From Aquimarina sp. AU474 (GTDB taxonomy: Bacteria; Bacteroidota; Bacteroidia; Flavobacteriales; Flavobacteriaceae), in contig NZ_OMPE01000007.1 of the NCBI RefSeq assembly GCF_900312815.1, forward strand, positions 372,001 to 436,000: DNA of 64,000 nt, in the 5' to 3' direction. Position 1 is the stretch's first letter, and every line of letters starts with the position of its first letter. The position numbers and the translations under genes were made by a program. The notes beneath the pieces were generated by a model. It saw only the letters and a program-made list of their open reading frames with translations, did no database searches and was not told the DNA's origin. Below, one piece after another: positions 43,139-52,029 of this stretch.

Positions 43139-43300
43139 TTAACATGGCTCAGCAATGGTTTCGCATTGACATGTATTTCTTGTCCCTACATACCATTTTA
43201 CTCGTTCTTTGTACTCACCCATTGGGTGTGCCAAACCTCCTCTTAACTGTGCTACCGCCTTTTTACTTAATTCTAGTTTTTTAAAATTGTTTTTTTTCAT
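43139..43300 (-). CDS. 53-residue GG-leader peptide, candidate RiPP/natural-product precursor
   Basis: This 53-residue peptide starts with a leader MKKNNFKKLELSKKAVAQLRGG. The KK-x-x-F-x-K-L-x-L-(S/N)-K-K-x-(V/I)-x-x-L pattern with a double Gly at residues 21-22 is that of the GG-type Bacteroidetes natural-product precursors and of some class I lanthipeptide leaders. The 31-residue core (from LAHPMGEY) has three Cys in a CxC...C arrangement near its end and three Thr and no Ser to serve as ring donors. The stop is 4 bases from a strong terminator. No radical SAM, LanB/C, YcaO or ABC-transporter gene was found in the window, so the modification and export genes must be elsewhere if it is a RiPP. 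Confidence 0.75.
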   Translation of the reverse strand: MKKNNFKKLELSKKAVAQLRGGLAHPMGEYKERVKWYVGTRNTCQCETIAEPC

Positions 43301-43321
43301 GATATGAAAATTTTATGATTT

Positions 43322-43333
43322 ATATGATCATAT
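43322..43333. promoter_or_regulatory. 12-bp palindrome upstream of the GG-leader gene
   Basis: ATATGATCATAT is a perfect palindrome 21 bases upstream of the peptide ATG (minus strand). It may be an operator. A clear TAnnTTTG box was not found near it. Confidence 0.35.
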
Positions 43334-43452
43334 CAATTCAATTAGAAAAATGTTACCCTGTATAGAATAAAATTGTAAAAAACTCATCCGCAACGTCATG
43401 AATTAAATTATAACACGCTTAACAACAAAAATTAAAATATTATAAGCGATTA

Positions 43453-44175
43453 CTATTGTTGAGTGTAGTAGTTGTAATCTTTTAGGATAGTATCAATAAA
43501 TTGACGATCATAAAGGTCTGATTTCACTTCTAGAACCTGCTCTATCTTATCTCTAAGTGCAGTTAATGTTTTAAAATCATTAGATTTTTTTGCAATTAAA
43601 TACGTTTCTTTTATTAATCGAACATCCTTATCAGAAAGTTTAGTAACATTCGTAAATTTTGGCTGGTAATCTTCTGTAAGGTCTTCTAAAATTGTGTGTG
43701 AGATTTTCACCTTTTGTTTGTTCGAAATAACTACCGTACCTGCTGCAGCGTCACCCAATCGCTGTCGTTTTTCTGAAAACAAAATAGTCAAAATGCCGAC
43801 CGAAGCAAGAAAAATCCAGATATCCACTAATCGCAACATCCACCTCACTAAATAATTACTCCAATGTGCTGGCAACCCATCAATACGCACAACTCGTATT
43901 TTTAAAATCATTTTACCAACGGTTCTACCATTAAAAATAATGTGCATTACCAAAGAATAAAACATAACAGGCAATAGCAACAAAGATTGTATTCCAAAAA
44001 CCGTCCAGTTGTCTTTAAAAGCAATACCAACAAGTGATGTAATAAAGTTCACTATAAATAAGTATAACCAGAAAATAGCAAAATCTATTAGCGCTGCTAA
44101 CATTCTTTCTCCTATACTAACCGTTTTATAGTCTAGGTTAACGTTTTGTGTTGTGTTGATTGCTAAATTTGCCAT
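43453..44175 (-). CDS. RDD-family membrane protein
   Basis: This 240-residue protein shows the RDD domain: VSIGERMLAALIDFAIFWLYLFIV with Arg and Asp in the first helix, NGRTVGKMILKIRVVRIDGLP and ILFSEKRQRLGDAAAGTVVI. Two more hydrophobic segments lie between. The last third is helical and soluble. The gene is divergent from the SpoIIM-to-DUF58 operon, which is a usual arrangement, so the protein may belong to the same membrane system. Its own function is unknown. Confidence 0.88.
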   Translation of the reverse strand: MANLAINTTQNVNLDYKTVSIGERMLAALIDFAIFWLYLFIVNFITSLVGIAFKDNWTVFGIQSLLLLPVMFYSLVMHIIFNGRTVGKMILKIRVVRIDGLPAHWSNYLVRWMLRLVDIWIFLASVGILTILFSEKRQRLGDAAAGTVVISNKQKVKISHTILEDLTEDYQPKFTNVTKLSDKDVRLIKETYLIAKKSNDFKTLTALRDKIEQVLEVKSDLYDRQFIDTILKDYNYYTQQ

Positions 44176-44198
44176 TTACAAGTAAGTCATTATCTTTA
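44168..44198 (+). promoter_or_regulatory. Candidate promoter of the SpoIIM-DUF58 operon
   Basis: TTTG (44168-44171), a 19-base spacer and TATCTTTA (44191-44198, one mismatch to TAnnTTTG) lie 16 bases upstream of the ATG at 44215. The -33 box overlaps the first codons of the divergent RDD gene. Confidence 0.5.
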
Positions 44199-44214
44199 AC
44201 CAAAAATTGTTTAG

Positions 44215-45189
44215 ATGCGGGAAGCAGCTTTTGTGAAGCAAAATAAAGAAAAATGGATCGCTTTTGAAAAGGCTATTAGTGAAAATTTAAATATAAGCCC
44301 AGATAAACTAGCCGATTACTATATCCATTTGACTAATGATTTGTCTTATGCGCAAACATACTATCCCGATAGTAAGACATTATTATACCTTAATTCTTTA
44401 GCCTCTCAGGCGCATCAAAAAATCTATATCAATAAAAAAGAAAATAAGAATAGAATCATTAGTTTCTGGAAAACAGAATTCCCTTTATTCTTTTATAAAC
44501 ACCAAAAAACCTTATTATATACTTTTTTAATATTTGGTACAGCTTGTTGCATCGGTATTATATCCGCATTAAATGACGCTTCATTTCTTAGGCTCATTTT
44601 AGGTGATGCTTATGTAAACGAAACACTTAATAATATTGAGAAAGGAGATCCTACAGGAATTTATAAGAGTGGTAGCATGGTGGGCTCTTTTTTGGGTATA
44701 ACCATCAATAATATTAGAGTAGCTTTTTTAGCTTATGCTTTTGGGGTGATTACTTCTGTAGGTACAGGCTATATAATATTTAGCAATGGTATTATGCTTG
44801 GCGCTTTTATGACATTTTTTTATACAAAAGGTATGTTATTCGAAGCATCAAAATCAGTATGGCTTCATGGTACTATAGAAATCTCGGTAATTGTTATTGC
44901 AGGTTGCGCTGGATTGGTGATGGGAAATAGTATTTTATTTCCAAAAACGTATTCTAGAAGAGTTTCTTTTATGAAAGGTGCAAAAGACGGTTTAAAGATA
45001 GTGGTTAGTACTATACCTTTTTTCATTATTGCTGGTTTCATAGAAGGATTCATTACAAGATACTCTAATATGCCTACATGGCTGGCAATGTCAATTATTT
45101 TTGGTTCATTAGCCTTAATTCTATTTTATTATATAATCTACCCTATAATTTTAAACAAAGCCTATGAGCGACAAATACATAGAGCTTAA
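44215..45189 (+). CDS. SpoIIM-like (stage II sporulation protein M family) membrane protein
   Basis: This 324-residue protein begins MREAAFVKQNKEKWIAFEKAI, the usual start of the Bacteroidetes branch of the SpoIIM/DUF95 family, followed by a long helix and at least six membrane segments. The centre has NDASFLRLILGDAYVNETLNNIEKGDPTGIYKSG and INNIRVAFLAYAFGV, as in the family. No sporulation exists in this phylum, so the link is to the MoxR/DUF58 operon. It is the first gene of the operon and overlaps the next by 26 bases. Confidence 0.88.
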   Translation: MREAAFVKQNKEKWIAFEKAISENLNISPDKLADYYIHLTNDLSYAQTYYPDSKTLLYLNSLASQAHQKIYINKKENKNRIISFWKTEFPLFFYKHQKTLLYTFLIFGTACCIGIISALNDASFLRLILGDAYVNETLNNIEKGDPTGIYKSGSMVGSFLGITINNIRVAFLAYAFGVITSVGTGYIIFSNGIMLGAFMTFFYTKGMLFEASKSVWLHGTIEISVIVIAGCAGLVMGNSILFPKTYSRRVSFMKGAKDGLKIVVSTIPFFIIAGFIEGFITRYSNMPTWLAMSIIFGSLALILFYYIIYPIILNKAYERQIHRA

Positions 45190-46087
45190 ACAAATCAGAG
45201 ATCTAGGTGAGATCATTTCTACCTATTTTGACTTTTTTAAGCAAAATCTTAAAAGCTTTACCAATATATTTATTAGTTATAATGGTATTTTTATACTCCT
45301 TTTATTAGGCTGTAGTTACCTTATGGTAACAGGGTTTATTGGGGCTTTCAGTTCAGAAACAGGGTTTGAAGGTACTCCTGATATTGATTCTAGTTTTTTA
45401 ATTGGGATCGGTGCCATACTATTTTTCTTTGTTTTTATTGGTACTGCAACCCTTAATTATAGCTTAGCATCTTCTTATATTATTAAGTATGATCAAGATA
45501 AAAAAGTAGTAGAAAACAAAAAAGAAGTCTGGAATATGGTTACCAGTAACTTTGGAAATATTATTGTTTTTATTATCCTGCTAGTTCTCATTTATATTGT
45601 ATTCATGATAGTATCTGTAATCTTAGCGATTATACCATTATTAGGCACCTTGGTCCAGTATGTTATTCAATTTTGGGTAACCTCATGGTTAGGTGTTTCG
45701 TTCATGGTCATGTTATATGAAAACAAAAGCCCTACGGATGCTTTAGGAGAAGGTTGGGATTTGGTGAAAACTAATTTTTGGAAATGCGTTGGAGTGAACT
45801 TTGTTCTTGGTTTATTGGTGGGTATTTTACTTTTACTTTTGTTAATGATTCCAGGAGTCTTGGTCGGGCTTTATTCATATCATGTTGTAGAAAACGGTAC
45901 CGTAATTGCCGAATCCGCAGTGGCTAAAATCATATATACGATTGCCTTATCGGTTTTCTTGATCGTAATGGCTTATTCGCAATCATTATCGCAGTTCATT
46001 AATGGGATTTTATACTTCTCATTACATGAACAAAAATATAATATTAATACTCGAGAAAAGATTGATCAAATTGGTATTGGTGAGTAA
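45164..46087 (+). CDS. Multi-pass membrane protein of the MoxR/DUF58 operon
   Basis: This 307-residue protein has six or seven hydrophobic helices after a soluble N-terminus (KYIELKQIRDLGEIISTYFDFFKQNLKSF), a layout typical of GdpDB-membrane-domain or DUF975-like proteins. I do not recognise it firmly. Its start overlaps the SpoIIM gene by 26 bases, and the next gene starts inside its last codons, so it is a regular part of the operon. Confidence 0.82.
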   Translation: MSDKYIELKQIRDLGEIISTYFDFFKQNLKSFTNIFISYNGIFILLLLGCSYLMVTGFIGAFSSETGFEGTPDIDSSFLIGIGAILFFFVFIGTATLNYSLASSYIIKYDQDKKVVENKKEVWNMVTSNFGNIIVFIILLVLIYIVFMIVSVILAIIPLLGTLVQYVIQFWVTSWLGVSFMVMLYENKSPTDALGEGWDLVKTNFWKCVGVNFVLGLLVGILLLLLLMIPGVLVGLYSYHVVENGTVIAESAVAKIIYTIALSVFLIVMAYSQSLSQFINGILYFSLHEQKYNINTREKIDQIGIGE

Positions 46088-46814
46088 CAAAATCATATAC
46101 ATAACATTTAGTTCTTTATTACTTCTTTTAAGTACGCCTTGCTGGTCACAAAAGGATTCATTAGAGGTTGCCATAGATAGCAGTAAGATATCTATTGTTG
46201 ATTTTTCTGAAGATTTGTCCAAAAAATATACAGGAGAAGAATTCGACTATGACACTGCCGAAGGAGAAACACAAAATTTCTTAGTTCGAATTCTTGATTG
46301 GTTTTTTGAGGGGTTACAAAGTATATTTGGTGTAGAGGTAAGTCCAGAATTAACCAAACTGGTAGAAAACTTGATTTATATATTACTTATTGGTTTTGCA
46401 ATTTATCTCATCATACGTGTTTTGGCCGGAAAAGAAGCTGTGTCATTTTTTGGAAAAAAGAATACTATTGTTGCTCCTATTAATATTACCGAAGAACATA
46501 TTGAAAAAATAAACTTAGATGAGCTTATAAAAAACGCTCTAAAAGAGAATAATTATAGATTAGCAATACGCTATATGTATTTAAAAACACTACAGGATCT
46601 ATCTATTAAAAAAGTGATTGATTATCATTTTGAGAAAACAAATACAGATTATTATAGAGAAATTGCGGATGTAACGCTAAAACAAAATTTTAGTAGAGTT
46701 TCGTATTTGTATGATTATATATGGTACGGAAAATTTGAATTAGATGAATCTGGTTATCAAAGTGCAAAAAAATCATTTGATCAACTACATACAAAAATGA
46801 ACTCCATTGGATAA
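46080..46814 (+). CDS. DUF4129-domain membrane protein
   Basis: The start is placed at GTG 46080 because it gives a signal peptide (SNKIIYITFSSLLLLLSTPCWSQ) and an 8-base overlap with the previous stop. The frame is open to an ATG at 46002, which would add 26 unlikely residues. The 244-residue protein has one further transmembrane helix near residues 96-115 and a C-terminal DUF4129 helical domain (IKNALKENNYRLAIRYMYLKTLQDLSIKKVI... YLYDYIWYGKFELDESGYQSAKKSF). DUF4129 is a hallmark of MoxR/DUF58/transglutaminase-type operons. The role is unknown. Confidence 0.82.
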   Translation: MSNKIIYITFSSLLLLLSTPCWSQKDSLEVAIDSSKISIVDFSEDLSKKYTGEEFDYDTAEGETQNFLVRILDWFFEGLQSIFGVEVSPELTKLVENLIYILLIGFAIYLIIRVLAGKEAVSFFGKKNTIVAPINITEEHIEKINLDELIKNALKENNYRLAIRYMYLKTLQDLSIKKVIDYHFEKTNTDYYREIADVTLKQNFSRVSYLYDYIWYGKFELDESGYQSAKKSFDQLHTKMNSIG

Positions 46815-48000
46815 AAGATCGAGAAACATATTGATCCTTTTTGGAATTGCTCTTTTAGCCATTATTGTGACTGAATTAGTACGACCTAAACCGATTAATT
46901 GGAACGACAGTTATACTTCTACAGATAAGATCCCTTTTGGAAGTTATGTTCTTTTTGAAGAATTAAAGGAGATAAAAGATGAAAACAATATTCATTTAAT
47001 TACTCAAAATCCATATGATTTCTTAAGTGATTCAGAATTACAAACCAATTCGTCCTACATTTTTATCAATTCTAACATTGGTCTAGATAAACGTTCTTAT
47101 GAAAAGTTAATAGCCTTTGTAAGAAATGGTAATTCTGTCTTTATGGCCGCTCAAAATTTTGGTAGGATCATCTCTGATTCTTTGCATATAGAAACAGAAG
47201 TAGATTATCAAATAGTCGAAGAAGAAATTACACCTACATTCTTTTCGTCATTTATTAAGGAAGATTCTTTATCCAAATTCAAAAAGAAAATATATAAGAC
47301 CGTTTTTAAAAATTTCGACACAATAAAAACCACAGCGTTAGGATACTACAAAAATGATCAAAGTGAAGATAATCTAGCTGAAGTTAATTTTATTAAAGTA
47401 ATAGAAGGAAAAGGTAATTTATATCTAAATACACTGCCTCAAGCTTTTTCTAATTACTATATGCTTAACGGAAATCAAAAATACGCCTCAACATGCTTGT
47501 CGTTTTTAAATGTTTCTGAAACCATATATTGGGATGATTATTTAAAAGATGGTAGAAAAATAATTGATTCCCCGATGCGTTTTGTCTTAAATCAAGTTCC
47601 TTTACGATGGGCATATTATTTGCTCCTAATTGGTATTTTAGTTTTTGTAATATTTACAGGAAAAAGAGAACAAAGAATTATTCCTATTGTTAAACCTTTA
47701 GAAAACACTTCAATAGAATTCACCAAAACTATTGGTGATTTATATTTTCAACATAAAGATTATAGTGATATTATATCCAAAAAAATCACGTACTTACTAG
47801 AAAAAATAAGAAGTACATATTACATAAGTACCAATAATCTGGACAAAAAATTTATCGATAAACTGGCTATTAAAACAAATCACTCAATTGATGAAACCAC
47901 CAAGTTTGTTGATTATATTAATGCTTTAAAAAGTAAAGCATTTCATACTGAAGAAGATCTGGTAGAATTAAATAAAAAAATAGAAGAATTTACACTATAG
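46807..48000 (+). CDS. DUF4350-domain membrane protein
   Basis: This 397-residue protein starts with TTG at 46807; a stop (TGA 46798-46800) three codons before in the same frame leaves no other start. It has a membrane helix at about 9-24, then a DUF4350 domain (PINWNDSYTSTDKIPFGSYVLFEEL... SSYIFINSNIGLDKRSYEKLIAFVRNGNSVFMAA), a second helix near 273-291 and a soluble C-terminal tail. It overlaps the previous gene by 8 bases. It is predicted to bind a ligand with a glutamine-amidotransferase-like fold. The role is unknown. Confidence 0.85.
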   Translation: MDKRSRNILILFGIALLAIIVTELVRPKPINWNDSYTSTDKIPFGSYVLFEELKEIKDENNIHLITQNPYDFLSDSELQTNSSYIFINSNIGLDKRSYEKLIAFVRNGNSVFMAAQNFGRIISDSLHIETEVDYQIVEEEITPTFFSSFIKEDSLSKFKKKIYKTVFKNFDTIKTTALGYYKNDQSEDNLAEVNFIKVIEGKGNLYLNTLPQAFSNYYMLNGNQKYASTCLSFLNVSETIYWDDYLKDGRKIIDSPMRFVLNQVPLRWAYYLLLIGILVFVIFTGKREQRIIPIVKPLENTSIEFTKTIGDLYFQHKDYSDIISKKITYLLEKIRSTYYISTNNLDKKFIDKLAIKTNHSIDETTKFVDYINALKSKAFHTEEDLVELNKKIEEFTL

Positions 48001-48003
48001 ATT

Positions 48004-48996
48004 ATGGAAGAAACTAATGAAAACTCGTTAGAATTTAACAATAGAATAGATCTAAAAAACTTACAGGAAGCGGTTCAAACTATAAAAAATGAACTTGGCA
48101 AAGTCATTATTGGGCAACAAGACATGATAGAATTATTAATCATCTCTATATTGGCCAATGGGCACTCACTAATAGAAGGAGTCCCAGGAGTAGCCAAAAC
48201 GGTTACAGCAAAATTACTTGCTAAGACAATGAATGTAGATTTTAGTAGAATACAATTTACTCCTGACCTTATGCCTAGTGATATTTTGGGAACTTCTATA
48301 TTTAATGTAAAGACCTCAGAATTTGAATTTAAAAAAGGCCCAATATTTTCTAACATTATTCTAATTGATGAAATCAATCGTGCACCTGCAAAAACCCAAG
48401 CAGCTTTGTTTGAGGTGATGGCAGAACGCCAGATCACTATTGACGGCATTGAAAACAAAATGGAACTACCATTTTTAGTTTTCGCCACTCAAAACCCTAT
48501 CGAACAAGAAGGGACATATGCTTTACCTGAAGCTCAATTAGATCGATTTCTATTCAAAATTAATGTAGGATACCCATCTATTGAAGAAGAAGTTACAATT
48601 TTGGAGGGGCATCATCAAAGAAAAAATGCAATTCCAACAGATATTATTCAACCGGTTTTAGATGCTAAACAAATTTATGAATATCAAGATATTATTAAGG
48701 GAATCATTATCGAAAATAACCTATTAAAATATATCGCCTCTATTGTGAATAATACTCGTAATAATGGGAATTTATATTTAGGAGCATCACCAAGAGCATC
48801 AATCGCAATCATGAACGCTTCTAAAGCTATGGCGGCCATTAACGGGAGAGATTTTGTTACTCCCGATGATATTAAAAAAGTCGCTTCATCGGTATTGAGA
48901 CATCGTATCATATTAACTCCTGAAAGAGAAATGGAAGGGTTTACAGCGGAGAAAGCCGTTACGCAGATTATCGAAACTATTGAAATTCCACGCTAG
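48004..48996 (+). CDS. MoxR-family AAA+ ATPase
   Basis: This 330-residue protein has a Walker A of the MoxR type (GVPGVAKTVTAKLLA), the MoxR-specific strand RIQFTPDLMPSDILGTSIF, a Walker B (IILIDEINRAPAKTQAALFEVM), sensor 1 (LVFATQNPIEQEGTYALPEAQLDRF) and sensor 2 (ASPRASIAIMNASKA). It hydrolyses ATP and works with its DUF58 partner, encoded directly downstream, in assembly or activation of other proteins. The start codon follows the previous stop by 3 bases. Confidence 0.95.
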   Translation: MEETNENSLEFNNRIDLKNLQEAVQTIKNELGKVIIGQQDMIELLIISILANGHSLIEGVPGVAKTVTAKLLAKTMNVDFSRIQFTPDLMPSDILGTSIFNVKTSEFEFKKGPIFSNIILIDEINRAPAKTQAALFEVMAERQITIDGIENKMELPFLVFATQNPIEQEGTYALPEAQLDRFLFKINVGYPSIEEEVTILEGHHQRKNAIPTDIIQPVLDAKQIYEYQDIIKGIIIENNLLKYIASIVNNTRNNGNLYLGASPRASIAIMNASKAMAAINGRDFVTPDDIKKVASSVLRHRIILTPEREMEGFTAEKAVTQIIETIEIPR

Positions 48997-50330
48997 TGAA
49001 GACCTTTTTAAAAAGTTTATACCTAAAGAAATTATTTTTTACTGCCTTCTTTTCGATTGCAGTACTGTTTGTAGTATCTTATTTCTTTGAAAACTTATTA
49101 AGTGTCTCAAAACTGTTGCTAACGATTCTTCTTGTCGCTCTTATATTTGATATACTGCTATTGTATCGAAATAAATTAGGAATCCAGGGATATCGTTCTT
49201 TACCCGAAAAATTATCGAATGGAGATGAAAATGTAATCGAAATCCTGGTAACTAATAGATATCGATTTACAAATACTATTAGAATTATTGATGAAATACC
49301 TATACAATTTCAACATCGAAATTTTGCTATTAATTCTAAATTAAAACCTTCAGAGCAGAAAACATTCACTTATAATTTACGTCCAACATTACGTGGCGAA
49401 TATCATTTTGGTAATCTAAATATTTTCACATCATCTCCTATAGGTTTGATAGAAAGAAAACAACAATTTTCTACAGCCGCTATGGTGCCAAGTTATCCTT
49501 CTTTTTTACAGTTAAAGAAATATGATTTTATTGCTTTCACTAATAGACTAAAACTTTACGGGTTAAAAAAAATAAGAAGAATTGGTAATACATTAGAATT
49601 TGAACAGATCAAGGACTATGTATCTGGTGATGATATAAGAAATATTAACTGGAAAGCTACAGCCAAAAGAAATCACTTGATGGTCAATCAATATCAAGAT
49701 GAAAAATCACAACCTATATACTCGGTCGTTGATACAGGTAGGGTAATGAAAATGCCTTTTAATGAATTAAGTCTATTAGATTACGCAATTAATGCAACAT
49801 TAGTAATTTCTAATATTGCGATCAAAAAACAAGACAAAGCAGGTATGTTTACTTTTTCGCGAAAAGTAGAAAATATGGTTGCTGCCCAACGTAGAAAAAG
49901 TCAAATGAATTTGATTTTAGAAACATTGTATAATGTTGATACTGACTTTTCTGAATCTGATTTTGCCAGATTATATGTGGATATAAAAAGAAATATAACC
50001 CATAGGAGTTTACTACTGCTTTATACCAATTTTGAAACACTAGATGGTTTACATAGACAATTACCCTATTTACAAGCCATTGCCAAAACACATCTATTAG
50101 TGGTAATTTTCTTTGAGAACACAGAATTAGAGTCGTTATTAGATAAACCAGCTGTTTCTACCAAACAAATTTTTGAAAAAACAATAGCTGAAAAATTCGT
50201 TTATGAGAAAAAAATGATTGTAAACGAACTAAATAAACACGGGATACATTGTATTCTTACAGCGCCCGAAGACCTTACCATAAATACAATTAATAAATAC
50301 CTCGAAATTAAAGCCAGAGGACTTTTATAA
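48996..50330 (+). CDS. DUF58-domain (VWA-like) protein
   Basis: This 444-residue protein starts with GTG at 48996, overlapping the MoxR stop by one base. Two membrane helices at the N-terminus (about 10-50) are followed by a beta-rich domain (LPEKLSNGDENVIEILVTNRYRF) and the DUF58 region (about 195-300: DYVSGDDIRNINWKATAKRNHLMVNQYQDEK, SVVDTGRVM) with the VWA-like fold. The first metal-site motif DxSxS of VWA domains is changed to DTGRV here. It is the last gene of the operon. Confidence 0.9.
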   Translation: MKTFLKSLYLKKLFFTAFFSIAVLFVVSYFFENLLSVSKLLLTILLVALIFDILLLYRNKLGIQGYRSLPEKLSNGDENVIEILVTNRYRFTNTIRIIDEIPIQFQHRNFAINSKLKPSEQKTFTYNLRPTLRGEYHFGNLNIFTSSPIGLIERKQQFSTAAMVPSYPSFLQLKKYDFIAFTNRLKLYGLKKIRRIGNTLEFEQIKDYVSGDDIRNINWKATAKRNHLMVNQYQDEKSQPIYSVVDTGRVMKMPFNELSLLDYAINATLVISNIAIKKQDKAGMFTFSRKVENMVAAQRRKSQMNLILETLYNVDTDFSESDFARLYVDIKRNITHRSLLLLYTNFETLDGLHRQLPYLQAIAKTHLLVVIFFENTELESLLDKPAVSTKQIFEKTIAEKFVYEKKMIVNELNKHGIHCILTAPEDLTINTINKYLEIKARGLL

Positions 50331-50463
50331 TTTTTTCAAGTATTTTTGATAGTCTCAGTTTCGTATAATTAAATGCAATACAATAACTTCAAAACATTAA
50401 ATTTGAAACAAAATAGTCTAAATCAATTTTTTAGCTATCAGTTAACATAATACATCTGAGCAT

Positions 50464-50844
50464 ATGAAAAATGATATGAAGAAAATTGTACAAAATTACG
50501 TTAATGCCTATAACAAATTTGATATCGTGGGTATGACTAAGGATATACATAATGATGTGGAATTTGAGAATATAACAAACGGACAAGTTGACCTTATACT
50601 TCAAGGAATAGAACAATTTAGAAAACAGGCTGAATCTGCCAAAGAGTATTTTAAAGAAAGAAAACAAATAATTACACGTTGGGAGTTTCAAGATAATGTA
50701 ATAACAATTAACGTAGCTTATGATGCTATTTTGGCTATCGACTTACCAAATGGTATGGCGGCCGGTGATCTTTTGCAATTAAAAGGTCAATCAATTTTCG
50801 AGTTTAAAGAAGGGCAAATAATTAAGATTCAAGATAAAAGTTAA
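50464..50844 (+). CDS. NTF2-like (SnoaL family) protein
   Basis: This 126-residue protein has a typical small NTF2-like cone: helix KKIVQNYVNAYNKFDIVGMTKDIHNDVEFENITNGQVDLILQGIEQFRKQAESAKEYF, then strands up to SIFEFKEGQIIKIQD. Such proteins are enzymes or ligand carriers. It lies 54 bp in front of the AraC-type regulator gene, so the two may work together. No signal peptide. Confidence 0.85.
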   Translation: MKNDMKKIVQNYVNAYNKFDIVGMTKDIHNDVEFENITNGQVDLILQGIEQFRKQAESAKEYFKERKQIITRWEFQDNVITINVAYDAILAIDLPNGMAAGDLLQLKGQSIFEFKEGQIIKIQDKS

Positions 50845-50898
50845 AGAATCTTTTTAATATTAAAACAGAATAAGAAACTAGTACATAGTAATATCCTC

Positions 50899-51951
50899 AT
50901 GGTAGAAAAACTGTTTCCCGAAATCAATAAGGTGTATTTCATGAATACATACACTCTTGTACATGTATTATCGGGCACAGGTAGTATCGAAGTGGATTTC
51001 AAAAATTACTATGATTGGGAAGACAAGGCTATTTATTTAGAAAAAGGACAGTACATAAAATTTCTATCCGAAGATTTCGTTGTTAGAAAAATTGAGTTCC
51101 CCGACCATGAGAAATTTCAAAATACTGAAATTAGAGTACTGTTTAAACATTTAATATCTCTAGGATACATTAACCTTATGGAGTGTAGTGATTGTCAACA
51201 ATATTTAACAAACACTATCTTCTCTGATCGATCCAGTGATATCCTTGATATATCTTCAAAACAATGGTTTTGGCAGAATCCCTTTCATGCCAATAAAGAC
51301 GAATATCAAATCATATTTGATATTAAAGATGTTATCGACAATGAGTTTTCGAACCATCTTACAAATACAGAATTAGTATCTTTCATTAATGCCAAAGGAT
51401 ATGATGCGCAAGCATTAATCAAAAATAAAGTCGGCCTTTCGGTCAAAAATCTTCTAGGCAAAAAACGCCTTACCGAAAGTCAAAAAGAAATCGCTTTTAC
51501 CGATAAAAATATTCAAGAAATCTCTTATGAATTAGGTTTTAAAGATACCGCCTATTTTAATCGGGTATTTAAAAATAACACAGGGCAAACTCCTCTGGAG
51601 TTTCGAGCCAATTTTGATTACCAAAATAAAGATCTATTTACTCAAAATATTATAGATCTTTTAAAAATGCATCATGAGGATGAAAGATCTTTAGAATTTT
51701 ATGCTCAAAAAATGCATCTTTCGGTAAAAACACTTTCCAAAAAAGTAAGGCAAAAAATGAATACTTCTCTAGGGCAACTTATCAGATTCGAGCTTATAAA
51801 TTCTGCCAAAACAATGCTTCTTGAAGGAGAGAGTATCAATGCCATTTCTCAAAAGTTAAATTTTGAAGAACCTAATCATTTCTCTCGTTTTTTTAAGCAC
51901 TATGTTGGTGAACCGCCTTCAGAATTTAAAAATAAAAAGTACAATTCTTAG
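50899..51951 (+). CDS. AraC-type regulator with two tandem DNA-binding domains
   Basis: This 350-residue protein has an N-terminal cupin-like sensing domain (about 1-105, LVHVLSGTGSIEVDFKNYYDW... AIYLEKGQYIKFLS), then two AraC HTH domains. The first is near residues 160-245 (IQEISYELGFKDTAYFNRVFKNNTGQTPLEF), the second near 252-345 (INAISQKLNFEEPNHFSRFFKHYVGEPPSEF). Both have the second-helix signature intact. AraC regulators normally carry one such domain. Two could bridge separate sites. No repressor activity can be inferred. Neighbours are NTF2-like and YHS genes, which are candidate targets. Confidence 0.88.
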   Translation: MVEKLFPEINKVYFMNTYTLVHVLSGTGSIEVDFKNYYDWEDKAIYLEKGQYIKFLSEDFVVRKIEFPDHEKFQNTEIRVLFKHLISLGYINLMECSDCQQYLTNTIFSDRSSDILDISSKQWFWQNPFHANKDEYQIIFDIKDVIDNEFSNHLTNTELVSFINAKGYDAQALIKNKVGLSVKNLLGKKRLTESQKEIAFTDKNIQEISYELGFKDTAYFNRVFKNNTGQTPLEFRANFDYQNKDLFTQNIIDLLKMHHEDERSLEFYAQKMHLSVKTLSKKVRQKMNTSLGQLIRFELINSAKTMLLEGESINAISQKLNFEEPNHFSRFFKHYVGEPPSEFKNKKYNS

Positions 51952-52029
51952 CTCCTTTTTGGTAGGCTTTTTTCTTCATTGCAGCTGCATCTTTGTGGTG
52001 TAATTATTAATTCACCAAAAACATAAAAG

